From Poriferisulfidus sp963668445 (lineage in GTDB: Bacteria > Pseudomonadota > Gammaproteobacteria > Poriferisulfidales > Poriferisulfidaceae), in assembly GCA_963668445.1 (NCBI GenBank), contig OY764335.1, positions 124,001 to 188,000 on the forward strand: DNA of 64,000 nt, read 5' to 3'. Below, in pieces: positions 1-8,598 of the stretch (within the stretch, counting starts at the first letter, position 1; every line of letters starts with the position of its first letter). Under the pieces are notes generated by a model. It saw only the letters and a list, made by a program, of their open reading frames with translations, was not told the DNA's origin and did no database searches. The translations under genes and the position numbers were made by a program.

Positions 1-1201
1 GCACGAAGGAGAACAGGGAAATGGTGTTGATCGCGAGATCGAGCACCAGCATGACGGCCAAGGTGCCGATGCCGGCGATGGCCAGCCCGGCGGCCACCCA
101 CAGGGCGAGCCGGATCTCGAGGAACAGCGCCAGCGCAAGGAACACGAGCAGCAGGCCTAGCAGGCCGTTCTTGAGGAGCAGATCGGCGCGCTCGGAATAG
201 CTTTGGGATTCGTCGTTCCAGACGGTGATCCCGACGCCGTCGGGCAGGGAGGGGATGACCGTCTCGGCAAGATGCGCCTGCACCGCGGTTGCGACGTCCA
301 TCACCTGCTCGTCTTCGGCCCGGTAGACCTCGATGTAGACGGCCGGCCGGTTCTGGTGGCGGACGATCAGATCGACGTCCTCGAAGGCGTCATGCACCGT
401 GGCGATGTCGCCGAGGCGCACGACCGTGCCGTCGCTGCGGCTGAGGACGACGACCTCTTCGAAATCCTGCTGGTCGTAGCGCTGCCCCAGAGTGCGCACG
501 CGCACTTGGGACTCCCGGGTCTCGATGCTGCCGGCCGACAGTTCCATGGAGCTGCGGCGGATCGTGTCGGCGACGTCGTCGAGGGTGAGCCCCAGCGCCC
601 GTAGGCGGCGCAGCGGCACTTCGATGGAGATCTCGTAGTTTCGCACGCCGCTGGTCTCGACTTGGGAGATGGAGGGCAGCGACGCGAGTTCGTCTTCGAT
701 CCGATGCGCCAGTTCCTTCAGCGAGCGCTCGGAGATGTCGCCGTAGAGGATCAGGCGGATCATGCTTTGGCGGTTGGTCATCTCCCGGATGACCGGGCGT
801 TCGGCGCCGGCCGGGAAGGACTGGATGCGGTCGACCGCGGATTTGACGTCGTCCAGGGCCTGATCGATGTCCGTGCCCGACTTCATTTCCACCCGGATGG
901 AGGCCATGCCCGGAGCGGCGATGGACTTGACCGCCTTGACGTCGTCGAGCGACTCGACCTGCTCTTCGACCTTGACGACGATCGACTCTTCCACCTCTTC
1001 GGGCGTGGTGCCGGGGTAGGCGATGGAGACTTCGATCTGGTTGAACGGCACCGTAGGCCACGCTTCCCGCTCAAGGCCGGTCAGCGATACCAGGCCGGCC
1101 ATGAGAATGGCGACCATGAGCAGGTTGGCAGCCACGCCGTTTCCGGCCATGTAGGCGATCGGCCCGTGCGGTTCCGCTGTAGGGCTGGCGTCTTGGCTCA
1201 T
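1..1201 (-). CDS. RND efflux transporter, 5' part only (HAE1/AcrB superfamily)
   Basis: The reading frame opens at an ATG at 1201 and runs off the left edge, so about 400 N-terminal residues are visible. It begins MSQDASPTAEPHGPIAYMAG and has a first membrane helix at about residues 22-42, then a periplasmic porter domain with the family signature YPGTTPEEVEESI followed by a conserved VESLDDVK stretch. A further hydrophobic block (LLLKNGLLGLLLVFLALALF) marks the start of the next membrane segments. RND proteins of this type work as proton-driven trimers with a periplasmic adaptor and an outer membrane channel; no adaptor is visible here, so it should lie beyond the left edge. It is not the CusA-like pump at 22.5-25.7 kb, because the porter sequence and the signature around the first helix differ. 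The substrate cannot be told. Confidence 0.9.
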   Translation of the reverse strand, partial: MSQDASPTAEPHGPIAYMAGNGVAANLLMVAILMAGLVSLTGLEREAWPTVPFNQIEVSIAYPGTTPEEVEESIVVKVEEQVESLDDVKAVKSIAAPGMASIRVEMKSGTDIDQALDDVKSAVDRIQSFPAGAERPVIREMTNRQSMIRLILYGDISERSLKELAHRIEDELASLPSISQVETSGVRNYEISIEVPLRRLRALGLTLDDVADTIRRSSMELSAGSIETRESQVRVRTLGQRYDQQDFEEVVVLSRSDGTVVRLGDIATVHDAFEDVDLIVRHQNRPAVYIEVYRAEDEQVMDVATAVQAHLAETVIPSLPDGVGITVWNDESQSYSERADLLLKNGLLGLLLVFLALALFLEIRLALWVAAGLAIAGIGTLAVMLVLDLAINTISLFSFV

Positions 1202-1416
1202 TGCTGCGGGGAAGGGCTTTCCGGTTCAGATATCAGGATAATGATGCGCGGCCGCTGCGGTCCGGGCCGACCGGTTTCTGCGCGGGTTTTGATTTTAGCA
1301 TTGCGCTCATGGCGCATGTCCGAGTCTGGAACAAAGGCGGATGCAGCAGGCGGGCGGGCGGGTGCCGGTTCTGTGGCAGCGCGAAGCATTACAGCGCAAG
1401 TGCTAAAAAACATTAA

Positions 1417-2431
1417 CCTTGCAATTTATCCATTGCGTCGGATCTGGACCGCGTGGTGCACGATATTCGCGAAGAAGGCCGCAGATTGCCGCAATTGAAT
1501 CGCCGCCTATGGGATCATTTCGGGCCGGTTGAAAACCAAAAGGACATGGAGGCTCTGGAGCAGTATATGGCGGACGATGCCATCCGCCGGGAGTTCTATC
1601 AGCGCCTCGGCATGTTTGGCCGATGCCTGCACATCGTATTGTCTTCCGAAAAGGCCGTGCAGGTGATTGCCGAAGAAGAGCTGAACCGCATGAAGGAAGA
1701 CTGGAAGCGCTTTTCGGAACTCCGGCGGTCGGTACGCATCCGGTATCAGGAAACGGTGGACATGCGGGAGTTCGATGCGAAGATCCAAGGCATTCTTGAC
1801 GACCATGTTTCCGCAGAACCCGTAGAAACCATTATCGAGCCCGTCAACATCAATGAAGAAGGCGCGGTATCCAAGGTGCTCGAGGAAGCAGGCATCTCGG
1901 ATGCGTCGAAAGCCGACCGCATCGCAAGCACCACGCGGCGATGCATCACGGAACGAATGGACGAAAATCCTGAGTTCCATCGAAAATTTTCGGAACTTCT
2001 GGAGGAGGCAATCAATGATTACCATGCCAGACGCATTTCCGAGAAAGACTACCTGAATTAAGGTAGGGAAGTTCGCACGCCAAGTCGGACGCGGGGCGGA
2101 CCGCGCCGATGTGCCGGATGCCATCAAGGGGGACGCAGACGCTCAAGCCTTCTTCGATTTGCTGAGTGGCATCCATTTGCATTCGGGCGGAGGACCGATC
2201 GAAAGGTCGGAACTTGCCGGCATGGCGCAGGAGGTCGTCGAACTCGTCGGTTCGCGCGTCATCGTCGGCATCTGGTCCAACGAAAGCGCACAGGACGAGA
2301 TCCGCAACGCCATAGACGATTACCTGTGCGACACGCTCCGCGATGCGAGAAGAATCGATTTGTCTGGCGAATTGATCGAAAAGATCGAGGCGGAAATCAT
2401 GCGTTTGGCGCGTGCGAGGTTTCACGCATGA
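1417..2431 (+). pseudogene. hsdR: Type I restriction enzyme R subunit, C-terminal remnant, frameshifted
   Basis: Two consecutive frames together read as the C-terminal end of an HsdR subunit. The first frame is open from after a stop at 1414 to the TAA at 2059-2061. It contains the helical HsdR C-domain pattern, including RLGMFGRCLHIVLSSE, YEAKI-like REFDAKIQGILDDHV, KADRIASTTRRCITERM and FHRKFSELLEEAI, and ends RISEKDYLN. Skipping one base (A at 2056) lets the second frame continue as IKVGKFARQVGRGADRADVP and then AFFDLLSG, exactly as HsdR proteins continue after the EKDYL motif. About 340 residues survive. The DEAD/helicase and nuclease domains are missing, and no hsdM or hsdS is present. 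I read this as a dead restriction locus. The alternative is a sequencing error at 2056, but the missing N-terminal two thirds would remain. Confidence 0.8.
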
Positions 2432-3144
2432 GTGCCGCCGCGCAATGCGTTCGCTACGGCAAGCGCGAGATCGCGTACACTGGCGTACGCCGACAACGGC
2501 AGACGTTGGAAATTGTGGTAGAGCCTGATGCGACAGTCATGGTCACGGCCCCAGCCGAGGCATCGGACGATGCCATCGGGGAGCGCGTCCGCAAGCGTGC
2601 GGCATGGATTCTTCGCCAGCAGCAGCATTTCGGGCAATATATGCCGCAGACGCCGGAACGCCGGTTCGTGCCGGGAGAAACCCATCTCTATCTCGGTCGC
2701 CAGTACCGCTTGAAAACGGTCGCCAGTTCGCAGACAGGCGTGACGGTCGTGCGAGGATTCATCATTGTGCAAAGCTGCAAGCCCAAGGACTCCGGTGCGG
2801 TGCGAAGAATTCTCGTTCGCTGGTACTGCGCCCGTGCGCGCGAGATCTTTCAGGAGCGCTTGGAGACCGTACTGGCGGGCTTCCCTGACCCGGAAGGGTT
2901 TCGCCCCAAAGGCCTGATCGTGCGCCAGATGCGCCGGCGGTGGGGTTCCTTGTCTCCGTCGGGACGGCTGCTTCTGAACCGCAGATTAATTGAAGCTCCG
3001 ATCGATGGCATCGATTACGTGGTTGCGCACGAACTGTGCCACATGGCCACCCCGCGCCACGACCGCAGGTTTTTCGAATTGCTCGAGCAGGTCATGCCGG
3101 ATTGGCCAAGGCGCAAAGGTCGCTTGGAACATACAATGGCCTGA
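2428..3144 (+). CDS. YgjP-like (M48-type, WLM/SprT-like) metallopeptidase
   Basis: A 238-residue protein whose ATG at 2428 overlaps the stop of the hsdR remnant in an ATGA arrangement, which decides the start over longer in-frame options. Near the C-terminus it carries a HELCH zinc-binding HExxH motif in the context YVVAHELCHMATPRHDRRFF, followed by the typical tail QVMPDWPRRK. Upstream is the characteristic VRQMRRRWGSLSPSGRLLLN segment with MRRRWGS, seen throughout the YgjP-like family. Such peptidases are frequently encoded as the last gene of type I restriction operons, next to hsdR; their substrate is not established. The frame is intact although hsdR is broken, so it may be a still functional leftover. 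Confidence 0.85.
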   Translation: MSAAAQCVRYGKREIAYTGVRRQRQTLEIVVEPDATVMVTAPAEASDDAIGERVRKRAAWILRQQQHFGQYMPQTPERRFVPGETHLYLGRQYRLKTVASSQTGVTVVRGFIIVQSCKPKDSGAVRRILVRWYCARAREIFQERLETVLAGFPDPEGFRPKGLIVRQMRRRWGSLSPSGRLLLNRRLIEAPIDGIDYVVAHELCHMATPRHDRRFFELLEQVMPDWPRRKGRLEHTMA

Positions 3145-3207
3145 GAGTCCGGTTATGGTAAAGCATGGCGCGTGCCGAAAATCCGAAGCTGGGGGCTTCG
3201 CGGCAGC

Positions 3208-4830
3208 ATGATGCGCGAGCGCAGCAAGCACCGATCTGAAGCGGAAGCGGCGGATTCGCAGGCGGCGGCCCAGGAGTTCGTGCCGCTGCCCCGCAGGCAA
3301 GTCGTGCTGGCGATGGCCAGCGCGATGCTGGCGATGTTCTTGGCCGCGCTGAACCAGACCGTCGTAGTCACGGCGTTGCCTGGCATCGTCAGCGATCTCG
3401 GCGGGTTCGATCGCTATTCGTGGGTTGCCACCGCCTACATCGTCGCGCTCGCAGTAGCGGTCCCGGTCACGGGCCGGCTGAGCGACATCTACGGGCGCAA
3501 GGCGTTCTTCATTCTGGGCATTTCGGTGTTCATCCTGGGTTCGGCGCTGTGCGGCCTGAGCCAGTCCATGACCCAGCTCATCGCCGCCCGCGTCGTGCAC
3601 GGTCTGGGCGGCGGGATCATCGTGGCCAACAGTTTCATAGCCGTGGCCGATTTGTTTCCGCCGCACAAGCGCGGCCGGCATCAGGGTTGGGCCAGCAGCA
3701 TGTTCGGGGTGGCGGCGGTCGTCGGGCCGGTTCTGGGTGGCGCCGTCACCGACCACTTCGCTTGGAACGGGGTCTTTCTGGTGAATGTGCCGCTTGGATT
3801 GCTGGCGCTGCTTCTGATTGCACGGCTCTTTCCGAAAATCGCGCCCAAAGCCGAAGACCGGAAGCTGGACCTTCCCGGCATGGGGGTGCTGACGCTCGCG
3901 GTGGCCTCCACCTTGACCGGACTGTCGTGCGGCGGCGTCCAATATGCATGGGGTTCGTGGCAGGTGGTCGGCGCCTTGGGCTTCGGGCTGGCAATGGCCG
4001 CGGTATTCGTGCGGATGGAACTCCGGTCGGATGCCCCGATCATGCCCATGGAAGTCTACCGGGGCCGCACGGCTCCCGTCGCGCTGACGGCGGTGCTGCT
4101 GGCCAGTTTCGGACTGTTCTCCTGCCTGCTGTTCGTGCCCTTGCTCCTGCAGGCGGTGCAAGGCCTTTCCGCAACCGAAAGCGGCGTGCTGCTGCTGCCG
4201 ATCATCTTCGGCGTCATTTTCGGCTCCATGCTGTTTGGGCGGCTGCTTTCCGGAATGGGCGAACACTACCGGACCCAGGCCCTGGTCGGAACCGGCATCA
4301 TGATGGCGAGCATGTATCTCATGGCGGGCATGGATGCGGATGCGTCCACCGGCCAGACCGCGGGGTGGCTCTTCATGTTGGGCTTTGGCGCGGGCGGCAC
4401 GTTCAGCACGTTCAATGTGGCCATCCAGAACTCGGCGCCGTTCCGGCTTTTGAGCATCGCCGTGTCGGCTATGATTTTCTGCCGCATGATCGGCGCCGTC
4501 TTGGGCACCGCCATTTCGGGCGTGGTGATGACGACCGTGTTTCTGTCGCGGCTAGAAGCCTCGATTCCCGAATCGCTCCAAGCTGCGCTGCCGGCCGGCT
4601 GGCTTGACTCGGTCCGGGACAATCCTGGCGGATTGTTCGACCCGACCGGGATGCGCGGGCCGCAGGCCGGATTTCCGGCATTTGAGCTCTATGGCGAATG
4701 GTCTGGCCTGCTTGATGCCGCGTTGGCCGAGGCGATCGCAAGCGTGTTCGCTACGAGCGCTCTGGTCGCGGCACTGGCCTTTGCCATCGCCTTATTCCTT
4801 AAAATGCCGAACCGGCGCGTGCCGTCCTGA
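3208..4830 (+). CDS. MFS drug exporter, DHA2 (EmrB/QacA) family
   Basis: About 540 residues with 14 predicted membrane helices, as expected for DHA2 proteins, against 12 in most MFS families. After a charged N-terminal tail the first helix holds the DHA2 motif LAALNQTVVVTALPGI. The loop between helices 2 and 3 has the MFS motif A as GRLSDIYGRK. Helix 5 carries the antiporter motif C as VVGPVLGGAVTDH. These proteins export drugs or other amphipathic compounds by proton antiport across the inner membrane. The upstream GTG at 3172 is in frame, but the paired ATGs at 3208 and 3211 fit the family N-terminus better. There is no adjacent adaptor or regulator, so the substrate is unknown. Confidence 0.9.
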   Translation: MMRERSKHRSEAEAADSQAAAQEFVPLPRRQVVLAMASAMLAMFLAALNQTVVVTALPGIVSDLGGFDRYSWVATAYIVALAVAVPVTGRLSDIYGRKAFFILGISVFILGSALCGLSQSMTQLIAARVVHGLGGGIIVANSFIAVADLFPPHKRGRHQGWASSMFGVAAVVGPVLGGAVTDHFAWNGVFLVNVPLGLLALLLIARLFPKIAPKAEDRKLDLPGMGVLTLAVASTLTGLSCGGVQYAWGSWQVVGALGFGLAMAAVFVRMELRSDAPIMPMEVYRGRTAPVALTAVLLASFGLFSCLLFVPLLLQAVQGLSATESGVLLLPIIFGVIFGSMLFGRLLSGMGEHYRTQALVGTGIMMASMYLMAGMDADASTGQTAGWLFMLGFGAGGTFSTFNVAIQNSAPFRLLSIAVSAMIFCRMIGAVLGTAISGVVMTTVFLSRLEASIPESLQAALPAGWLDSVRDNPGGLFDPTGMRGPQAGFPAFELYGEWSGLLDAALAEAIASVFATSALVAALAFAIALFLKMPNRRVPS

Positions 4831-5044
4831 AGAAATCCCGCGATTGCGATGCGCCGGATTGATCGTCGGAGAACAGGGGCGCTCCATCAGCCTTGGTATA
4901 GGGCCAACGGCGGCGGCGGCGGACATGTGCACGGGTTCGCGGCCTTGCTGTTGGTACAATGCTCCCTGAGCAGGGGTTCTTGAAGATTCAGGGGGAAGCT
5001 TGCAGGTGCTTGGTTCGTCGGATTAAGCTTCGAGGCAATTGGTT

Positions 5045-6178
5045 ATGAGCAAAAGCGAAGGCAAGAAGCAAGCCATAGCGGACCGCTTGGCGGGCAAATT
5101 CTGCATGTACTCGGGGGCACCCCTGCATGTCTGGGCGCGGTTGTTGCGGGAGCATGGCTTCCCGGCGGCGGAATTTCGCGCACGGCTGATCCGATCCTTG
5201 GTGCTCAGCAGCCTTTTCGGTCCGTTCCGCCTTCTGGAACGCCCTCTTTACATGGTGCGCGTCCCCCCCTTATCCCAGCCGCCGATTTTCATTCTGGGCC
5301 ATTGGAGAAGCGGCAGCACGCATCTGCATAATTTGATGTCGTGCGACCCCGCCCTGAGCTGGGTGAACCGCATTCAGGCGTTCGTCCCCAGCGCGTTCAT
5401 GACTTCGCCATGGTGGCTGCGTCCGCTCCGCCTTATGGGAGGGCCGAATCGGCACCGGACGCAAGACCATGTGAAAATCTCTGCGGACACCCCGGCCGAG
5501 GAGGAACATGCCATCGCTGCCCAATCCCACCGTTCTTTCTCGCATTGGTATGCGTTTCCGCAAGACGCGCCATACCTGTGGCATCGCTATGCGACCCTTG
5601 ATGCGCTTTCGCTACGGGAATTGAGGCGCTGGGAACGGTTGTACGCGGAGATTCTGCGCAAGGCGGCTTGGGCATCCGGCGGTAAGCGGCTGGTGCTGAA
5701 AAGCCCCATGAACACCGTGCGGATTCCGCACTTGCTGCGCTTGTTCCCTGAAGCCCGCTTCATCCACATCGTCCGCAATCCGTACACCCTCTATCCCTCG
5801 CTGATGAAACTGCATCGCGTGACTCTGGAAAACGGCTGCTTGATGAAGTTCGATTTGGACCGAGTGCGGAAGGAAGCCGAAGACCGATACGTCGGCCTCA
5901 TGCAAAAATATCTGCAGGACCGGAGCCTGATTGCGGACGAGCGCCTGATTGAGGTGCGCTACGAGGATCTGAGCGGGGATCCGTTGCCGCAACTGGAGCG
6001 CATCTATGCGCATCTGGGCCTTCCGGGCTGGGATGATGCGCGCACGCAGATGGTATCGTATTTGGAGAGCATCAAGGATTATCGCAAGAACGTTTATCCG
6101 GCGGACCCGGCCGTCATTGAGCGGGTGAATCGGCGTTGGGGCTTTGCGGTTGAGCACTGGGGCTACGAACCGTCCTGA
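5045..6178 (+). CDS. Sulfotransferase family protein (PAPS-dependent)
   Basis: A 377-residue protein with the two PAPS-binding signatures of sulfotransferases. The 5'-phosphosulfate loop appears as FILGHWRSGSTHLHNLMS, and the 3'-phosphate motif as FIHIVRNPYTLYPSLMKL, preceded by LVLKSPMNTVRIPHLL. The ATG at 5045 has a GAGG about 9 bases upstream, and the TTG six bases earlier is less likely. No signal peptide is evident, so it probably acts in the cytoplasm or on its inner membrane face. The acceptor cannot be told; this Sulfotransfer_3-like group includes enzymes acting on lipids, sugars and small molecules. The next gene downstream, convergent, encodes CysQ, the phosphatase that removes the PAP by-product. 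Confidence 0.85.
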   Translation: MSKSEGKKQAIADRLAGKFCMYSGAPLHVWARLLREHGFPAAEFRARLIRSLVLSSLFGPFRLLERPLYMVRVPPLSQPPIFILGHWRSGSTHLHNLMSCDPALSWVNRIQAFVPSAFMTSPWWLRPLRLMGGPNRHRTQDHVKISADTPAEEEHAIAAQSHRSFSHWYAFPQDAPYLWHRYATLDALSLRELRRWERLYAEILRKAAWASGGKRLVLKSPMNTVRIPHLLRLFPEARFIHIVRNPYTLYPSLMKLHRVTLENGCLMKFDLDRVRKEAEDRYVGLMQKYLQDRSLIADERLIEVRYEDLSGDPLPQLERIYAHLGLPGWDDARTQMVSYLESIKDYRKNVYPADPAVIERVNRRWGFAVEHWGYEPS

Positions 6179-6390
6179 TCCGGGGTTCGATCGGAACCAT
6201 GAGGTTCGATGTCGGCCGCTGCCTTCCGGAGCGTATGGAGTGCAGCGCCTTGGACGTATATACGCCGTTCGGTGCAGGCGCGCACTTGTCTAGGGTTCCG
6301 GCATGGCTAAGCGCTGGCGCCGTTGATGCTGGCGTCGCCCGGCGCGTTCCGGCCCGCTTGCGGAATCGGAAAACTTTCAGTTTGACGGCT

Positions 6391-7278
6391 TCAGCGCCGT
6401 TCCGGTTCCGGTGCCAATCCTTCGGTTAGGCGCATCCAGTCGTAGCCGAGGTCGCCTACTGCCAGAAAGGGCGGGTTGAGGATTTCGGGTCCCGTGTTGT
6501 ACCGCAACGGCCGCAAGCCCCAGTCCACCAGGTCGCCGCCGGCTTCCGCCACCACGCAGTGGGCCGCCGCGATGTCCCATTCCGAGGTCGGGCCGTAGCG
6601 CGGATACAGGTCGGCCTGGCCCTCGGCCACGCGGCATATCTTCAGCGAGCTGTCGATCCGCAAGGCCCGATGCGGGCCCAACCGCTCCAGCAGTATCCGG
6701 ACTTCGGGACCGCCGTCGTGGGCCCGGCTGGCGCAGACGGATGGTTCGTCGCCGGCGAAGGCGCGGCAACGGATTTCCGCGGCTTCTCCGTCGGCTTGCG
6801 CCCGCCATGCCTTGCCGCCTCGGCAGGCATGGAACAGCGTCCCCGAGGCGGGCACGCCGACGACGCCCAGCACAGACTCATGCCGGTGGATGAGCGCGAT
6901 GTTGACGGTGTATTCGGGGCGCTTTTCGATGAACCCGCGCGTTCCGTCAAGCGGGTCGATCAGCCAAAAGGTCTCCCATTCCCGGCGCTGCTCCCAAGTC
7001 GCCGGCAGGTCGGATTCTTCCGACAGCACGGGCCACGGCCCGCCCAAATCCCGCAAGCCTTCCACGATGTGCCGGTGCGAGGCCATGTCCGCTTCGGTCA
7101 CGGGCGACTTGTTCGCCTTTTCGGACACCGCACCGTCGCCGCCGACTTCCAGAATGATTTGCCCGGCCTCCTGCACGAGCTGCTTGGCGGTCGGGAGCAA
7201 TTGAGTCAGCTGTTCGGCATTCACGAGTTCAAGATTCACCGGTTCAAGTATGTTTTTTCGGTCTTTCGCCAAGTCCAT
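6391..7278 (-). CDS. cysQ: 3'(2'),5'-bisphosphate nucleotidase CysQ
   Basis: A 295-residue inositol-monophosphatase-fold enzyme. The metal-binding motifs are all present: SEES (residues 86-89), the diagnostic DPLDGT (108-113, in WLIDPLDGTRGFI) and the C-terminal SEWDIAAAH. CysQ hydrolyses 3'-phosphoadenosine 5'-phosphate (PAP) to AMP, relieving product inhibition of PAPS-using enzymes. It faces the sulfotransferase gene across about 210 bases. The ATG at 7278 gives a slightly long N-terminus; a GTG at 7224 (reading MNAEQLTQLLPTAKQLVQ) would match typical CysQ starts better and is a reasonable alternative. Confidence 0.92.
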   Translation of the reverse strand: MDLAKDRKNILEPVNLELVNAEQLTQLLPTAKQLVQEAGQIILEVGGDGAVSEKANKSPVTEADMASHRHIVEGLRDLGGPWPVLSEESDLPATWEQRREWETFWLIDPLDGTRGFIEKRPEYTVNIALIHRHESVLGVVGVPASGTLFHACRGGKAWRAQADGEAAEIRCRAFAGDEPSVCASRAHDGGPEVRILLERLGPHRALRIDSSLKICRVAEGQADLYPRYGPTSEWDIAAAHCVVAEAGGDLVDWGLRPLRYNTGPEILNPPFLAVGDLGYDWMRLTEGLAPEPERR

Positions 7279-7633
7279 GCTTTCTTGCGGAGACGCTGTG
7301 CTTCAGGAGTAGGGCGGACGCGGCTTGCGGCAGCGAAGCCAGCAGCGAAAGAAGTCGTTGCCAATTATGCAGCAATTTATCTTTGGGGCTGATATGGATT
7401 AATCTGTCGTTTTGAACTATAGCAGCATACATCGCCAGTTGTGGCGGCGCATTGAGCTCAAGGTGCGGGAAGCTTGGTACGACGACGGTCTGTCACTCTG
7501 ATATTCGTGGATTGGATACCACCTGACCTGTCTTCGTCGCGGAGCTGCCTCACTCTTCAGTCGCGGGTCGGCATGCTGCATGGACCTCGTACGGATTGAG
7601 GCGCACGGCTTGCGCGATCCTCCCTAAACGGCT
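7279..7633. other. Gene-free stretch between cysQ and a lipoprotein gene
   Basis: About 355 bases. Both flanking genes are on the minus strand. I find no ORF with recognisable sequence, no tRNA-like structure and no convincing terminator. The part next to cysQ is AT-richer (around 7370-7430) and may hold its promoter, but I could not pick a clear -35/-10 pair. Confidence 0.5.
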
Positions 7634-8068
7634 TCAACTTTCCGGGGTTGCTTCTTCGTCGGCACTTTCCGTTACCGCTTCCTCTGGCGTTTCCTTCAGT
7701 TCCAGCTGCAGCACGGCATCGTATTCATAGGCCGACCCCTGCTCGTGGTCGATCCACCATCCGATCACGCCGCCGAGCAGGATGTTGCCCCAGACCCAAG
7801 CACCGGCCGTCGAGTCGCTGCGGACGACGGCGGACAGATTGTCCTTAGTGCACTTCACTTCGATCGCCTTGGCTGATTTTCCGATGGCAATGCTGCCGGG
7901 CGTCGGATTGACGACGCCGATTACCGAGCCCTCCCGAGAGATTTCGCAGACTGCGCCTTCCGGCGTGGTCTTGATCGTCAGCGTCTGCATGCCGTCGTCG
8001 ACGATGCTGGCGCATCCCGGCAATCCTAATGCTGCCGCGCACAAAGCGGCCCATGCGGTGCGTTTCAT
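7634..8068 (-). CDS. Small predicted outer-membrane or periplasmic lipoprotein
   Basis: A 144-residue protein with a classical lipoprotein signal: MKRTAWAALCAAALGLPGCASI, where LPGC is the lipobox and Cys19 would be lipidated. The mature part has a PEGA-like beta segment (TIKTTPEGAVCEISREGSVI), as in proteins with short peptidoglycan- or envelope-associated repeats. A hydrophobic Gly/Trp-rich stretch follows (WVWGNILLGGVIGWWIDH), similar to the membrane-inserting segment of small lipoproteins annotated as translation-initiation-factor-2-like in many proteobacteria. The last 30 residues are acidic and likely disordered. The function is unknown. It is divergent from apaG. Confidence 0.75.
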   Translation of the reverse strand: MKRTAWAALCAAALGLPGCASIVDDGMQTLTIKTTPEGAVCEISREGSVIGVVNPTPGSIAIGKSAKAIEVKCTKDNLSAVVRSDSTAGAWVWGNILLGGVIGWWIDHEQGSAYEYDAVLQLELKETPEEAVTESADEEATPES

Positions 8069-8183
8069 GATGAGATTCCCCGTGTGGCTGTGTGGCTTCC
8101 AGGCATCGCCGCGGGCAAGCCGCCGGCGATCTGTTGGCGGGCCATTCTACAAGTTGCCGGCCGCGTGCCCGTACCGGACTCGG

Positions 8184-8189
8184 TATAAT
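8184..8189 (+). promoter_or_regulatory. Candidate -10 element of apaGH
   Basis: A perfect TATAAT lies 22 bases before the apaG start codon, followed by a strong GAGGAGGA ribosome binding site at about 8195-8202. No good -35 hexamer is present at the usual distance, so this is only a candidate. Confidence 0.35.
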
Positions 8190-8211
8190 TGGCCGAGGAG
8201 GAAGTTCCCGC

Positions 8212-8595
8212 ATGCCGTCCGCGCCCGGCTACCGCATCGACATCAAGGTCGAAACCCAGTACCTTCCGGAGCAGTCCGAGCCGGAGGATAGCCGCTTCGT
8301 GTTCGCCTACACCATCACGATCACCAACACCGGAAGCTTGCCGGCCCGTCTGGTCAGCCGCCACTGGATCATTCTGGACGGCGCCGAGAACCGTCAGGAA
8401 GTGCATGGCGAGGGGGTCGTCGGCCAGCAGCCGCGCCTAGACCCGGGCGAATCGTTTCGTTATACCTCCGGCACTGTGTTGCAGACCTCGGTCGGCTCCA
8501 TGCAGGGCAGCTATCAGATGCTGGGCGACGACGGCGAAAGCTTCGACGTCGAAATCCCGGCCTTCACCCTGTCGACTCCGAACGCCTTGCACTGA
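8212..8595 (+). CDS. apaG: ApaG protein
   Basis: A 127-residue single-domain protein matching ApaG along its whole length. It has the beta-sandwich segments FAYTITITNTGSLPARLVSR, HWIILD and VVGQQPRLDPGESFRYTSG, and ends SFDVEIPAFTLSTPNALH. ApaG has an immunoglobulin-like fold; it is linked to cobalt/magnesium resistance phenotypes, but its molecular role is not settled. The ATG at 8212 follows a strong GAGGAGG site. It lies three bases upstream of apaH, in the usual gammaproteobacterial order, so the two are surely co-transcribed. Confidence 0.95.
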   Translation: MPSAPGYRIDIKVETQYLPEQSEPEDSRFVFAYTITITNTGSLPARLVSRHWIILDGAENRQEVHGEGVVGQQPRLDPGESFRYTSGTVLQTSVGSMQGSYQMLGDDGESFDVEIPAFTLSTPNALH

Positions 8596-8598
8596 CAG

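Noticed and set aside
2986..4266. A long antisense frame opposite the MFS gene (426 codons)
   Set aside because: It is low in hydrophobic order, rich in His/Gln/Arg, and lies fully opposite a clear MFS transporter; it is a GC-skew shadow.
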